A DNA stretch of 64,000 nucleotides from Actinoalloteichus hoggarensis (GTDB lineage: Bacteria; Actinomycetota; Actinomycetes; Mycobacteriales; Pseudonocardiaceae): assembly GCF_002234535.1 (NCBI RefSeq), contig NZ_CP022521.1, positions 3,224,001 through 3,288,000 of the forward strand, in the 5' to 3' direction. Under the pieces are notes generated by a model, which was not told where the DNA came from, ran no database searches, and worked only from the letters and a program-made list of their open reading frames with translations. Shown one piece after another: positions 61,926 through 64,000 of the stretch (position 1 is its first letter; each line of letters begins with the position of its first letter). The position numbers and the translations under genes are program-made.

Positions 61926-62534
61926 ATGGCCTCATCGACGGACGTCGACGCCCTCGCCGGTACTCGCCGTGAGGTCAGCGCCCCCGACGAGGCGACGGGT
62001 GAGGCGCTGACGCTGCGTCGGCGGTACGCGGCACACGTCTCGGACGTCTGGGACGCGTGCACCGACCCCGATCGGCTGGCGTGCTTCTTCCAGCGGCCCG
62101 AGGGAGATCTTCGGGTGGGTGGTCGGTTCGCCTTCCCCGGCAGCGGCCACGGCGAGGTGCTGCGGTGTGCGCCGCCGTGGCTGCTCGTGGTCAGCTGGGT
62201 CTACGGGGAGCCCGGCGGTGAGCGGGTGGAGCTGCGGCTGGCCCCGGACGAGGACGGCGGCACGCTGCTGGAACTGCGGCATTCGGCACCGGACGGCCTG
62301 CTGGAGCGGGTTCCCGACGACCCGGAGTCCGGTGCCCGGGGCATCGGGACCGAGTGGGAGCTGAGCCTGATCGCCCTGGCGGCGTGTCTGGACGGAGACG
62401 CCGAAGCGGACTCGACGGGCGTGACGTCGGTGTTCGCGACCGCGGGGCTGGCAGGCCGCGTCAGCCGTGCCTGGTCGGCGACCTTGGCCGCCGCAGGCGT
62501 CGACGCGACGGGGGCCGACGACGCGGGCCGCTGA
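61926..62534 (+). CDS. SRPBCC (AHSA1-like) domain protein
   Basis: A 202-residue protein with a START/SRPBCC-like fold: LTLRRRYAAHVSDVWDACTD, then PDRLACFFQRPEGDLRVGGR, LLVVSWVYGEPGG and RHSAPDGL, and the final helix WELSLIALAACLDG. AHSA1-like proteins bind hydrophobic ligands or act as Hsp90 cochaperones in eukaryotes; bacterial members are usually ligand-binding. The ATG at 61926 is supported by a weak GGAAG just upstream. It follows the hydrolase gene after about 180 bp, perhaps on its own promoter. Confidence 0.82.
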   Translation: MASSTDVDALAGTRREVSAPDEATGEALTLRRRYAAHVSDVWDACTDPDRLACFFQRPEGDLRVGGRFAFPGSGHGEVLRCAPPWLLVVSWVYGEPGGERVELRLAPDEDGGTLLELRHSAPDGLLERVPDDPESGARGIGTEWELSLIALAACLDGDAEADSTGVTSVFATAGLAGRVSRAWSATLAAAGVDATGADDAGR

Positions 62535-62912
62535 TCGCCGCGGCAGTCCTGCCGAGGTCGGCTCCCGGCGACGGCCGCCGACGAGGTCGGTTCGCCGGGA
62601 CGGGTTCGCGGTGCCGGATGCTCGTTCGCCGCCGCCCCGCGCGGCCGTGATCGGCGCGACGGCCGCCGAGTCGGCCTCGATGGCGATCAGCCGGCCGTGG
62701 TGTCCGTCAGCCGCTCATCGGTCTCCACGGTCGGCCGGGAGCACGGCGCCAGGAGTCGCGGAGCACGGCGCCCGACCGGGCCTGTTCGCGCGGAGCTCGC
62801 GGCCGCATGGCATGCGGCGGCGAGATCGGCCGGTGCCGCCGCCGATCGAAGGACGGCCGTCCGCCCGGCGGCACGGGACCTCGGAGGCAGTCGGATCTCC
62901 TACCATGACCCG
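62535..62912. other. Gene-free region upstream of phosphatase
   Basis: About 380 bp; only Arg/Pro-rich frames. The phosphatase promoter should lie near the right end. No palindrome or hairpin of note. Confidence 0.4.
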
Positions 62913-63674
62913 GTGAATCGCCATGTGGAGTTCGTCGGCCTGCACAACTTCCGTGACCTGGGCGGCTATCGGACCGCGGACGGCCACCGGGTGCGGTGGG
63001 GCAGGCTGTTCCGGGCCGACGCGGTGTCGAGTCTGCGCGCCGAGGAGTGGCCGCGGTTTCGTGAGCTGGGGATCGGCACGGTGATCGACCTGCGGTATCC
63101 CTACGAGATCGAGGCCAACGGCCGGGTGCCGCAGTATGACGGGCTGGTGTATCACAACCTGAGTGTCGAGCACCGCCCCTATGAGCAGGCGGCGTTGGAT
63201 CCCGCGATCGAACCGGCCCGATACTTCGCCGACCGCTATGCCGAACTGCTCGCCGACGGGACGGCGGAGCTGCGCCGCGCGCTGGAGGTCATCGCCTTCG
63301 AAGCCGACGCCCCGGTGCTGTTCCACTGCCGGACGGGCAAGGATCGGACCGGTGTCCTGGCGGCGTTGCTGCTGGCGTTGCTGGGGGTGTCCGAGGAGGA
63401 CATCGTCGACGACTACGCCCTGACGGAACTCGCGACGCAGCGGTTCGTCGCCGACTGGAAGGCCGACCCGCGCAAGCCGCCGTTGCGGTGGCCCGGCTAC
63501 GGGCGAGCGCCGAGGGAGGCGATGCGGCTGATGCTGACCGAGCTCGCCGCCGCCCATGGCTCGGCGGCCGAGTACGTGCGCGGGACGGGGCTGGACGACG
63601 CGGCGGTGGCCGCGGCCCTGCGCGACCGGTTCCTCGAACCGGAGCCGATCGCCCCGGATCGGCGATCGGCCTGA
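62913..63674 (+). CDS. Tyrosine-protein phosphatase (atypical DSP)
   Basis: A 253-residue phosphatase. The family start is NRHVEFVGLHNFRDLGGYRT. The P-loop is LFHCRTGKDRTGVLAAL with nucleophile Cys139 and Arg145, and DEL/YAL-type helices (VSEEDIVDDYALTELATQRF) follow. The group resembles MptpB-like bacterial tyrosine/lipid phosphatases. The GTG at 62913 is chosen from the family N-terminus. No partner kinase is adjacent; cytosolic role unknown. Confidence 0.92.
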   Translation: MNRHVEFVGLHNFRDLGGYRTADGHRVRWGRLFRADAVSSLRAEEWPRFRELGIGTVIDLRYPYEIEANGRVPQYDGLVYHNLSVEHRPYEQAALDPAIEPARYFADRYAELLADGTAELRRALEVIAFEADAPVLFHCRTGKDRTGVLAALLLALLGVSEEDIVDDYALTELATQRFVADWKADPRKPPLRWPGYGRAPREAMRLMLTELAAAHGSAAEYVRGTGLDDAAVAAALRDRFLEPEPIAPDRRSA

Positions 63675-64000
63675 TCGCCGCCGATCTCCGGTTCCAAGCC
63701 GAGGCGGGTCGGCCGGGTGCCGCAGGAGGACATGGCGCCGATCGGGGTGACCGTCCGCGGCCCGCGCGACGGTTCGCGCCGCACGTCCTCTCCCGTGGCG
63801 GCCGTCTCGTCACCGCGACGGCGTCGGCCGCGGCGTCGGGAGACCACGAGGCCGTGAGCGGGGCCGGCGGGTCATCGGCGGGCCGGGTGGGGTGAGCAGT
63901 CGGGACGCGGCCGCGTCGGGAGGGGCGGGTAGGGGCGAGTGATCGGGGTCCCCGGCGTCCCGGCCGTCTCACACCGCGTCGTGAGGCTCGACAGGTCGGC
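63675..64000. other. Right-edge region, no gene seen
   Basis: The last 325 bp hold no recognisable gene. Arg-rich frames only; a gene beyond the window may start nearby. Confidence 0.4.

Overview
The window is very GC-rich DNA with strong third-position GC bias, frequent GTG starts and purine-rich ribosome binding sites. Regulator families, mycothiol/DinB-fold and F420-type enzymes, two ECF42-type sigma modules and a single-chain acyl-CoA carboxylase all fit a filamentous actinomycete, probably Pseudonocardiales. The species cannot be fixed from sequence alone. There are no rRNA, tRNA, CRISPR, transposase, phage structural or large biosynthetic genes. This looks like an accessory stretch of chromosome made of small regulator-plus-enzyme modules, with many decayed genes.

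Layout. 0.6-7.9 kb: Cys-rich pentapeptide-repeat protein; TetR/NmrA-like pair around a 30-bp palindrome; HHE-like protein, CGNR regulator, ruined ABC exporter gene, coiled-coil protein, GNAT. 8-15 kb: DinB-fold enzyme and imine-reductase-like enzyme opposite a GlxA-type regulator; large LAL/LuxR regulator with an alpha/beta hydrolase. 15-22 kb: gene-free stretch with two orphan palindromes, TetR/carboxylesterase, MBL hydrolase/TetR around tandem operators, F420-oxidoreductase-like enzyme/LysR. 22-31 kb: ECF42 sigma + DGPF protein, epoxide hydrolase, DUF1801 and VOC genes diverging from a duplicated promoter element, WYL regulator, broken TetR and methyltransferase genes. 31-39 kb: LysR/EamA/NAD-binding module, then a five-gene kinase-regulator-ABC-2 transporter operon. 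39-47 kb: TetR-MFS, second ECF42 + DGPF module, Cmx-like MFS, TetR, LysR. 47-54 kb: a 1827-residue biotin-dependent carboxylase, then a PRISE-type SDR. 54-64 kb: tandem MmcQ/YjbR genes (one frameshifted), GGDEF remnant, TetR/hydrolase with tandem operators, FAD monooxygenase pseudogene, TetR/MFS/hydrolase, SRPBCC protein and tyrosine phosphatase.

How it works together. Most modules pair a ligand-responsive repressor or activator with one enzyme or exporter across a short intergenic palindrome, which suggests many separately inducible detoxification or resistance responses. The two ECF42 modules share a candidate autoregulatory promoter (GTCGA, 17-bp spacer, CGTC). The most unusual regulatory structure is the 26.2-kb divergent element: a 19-bp block in inverted copies, each followed by exactly 18 bp and a CCTA(A/G)CG box.

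At least eight loci are frameshifted, truncated or rearranged (ABC exporter, TetR, methyltransferase, esterase fragment, MmcQ/YjbR, GGDEF fragment, FAD monooxygenase, probably the HHE gene). Two of these breaks are single events in otherwise intact genes and could be sequencing errors.
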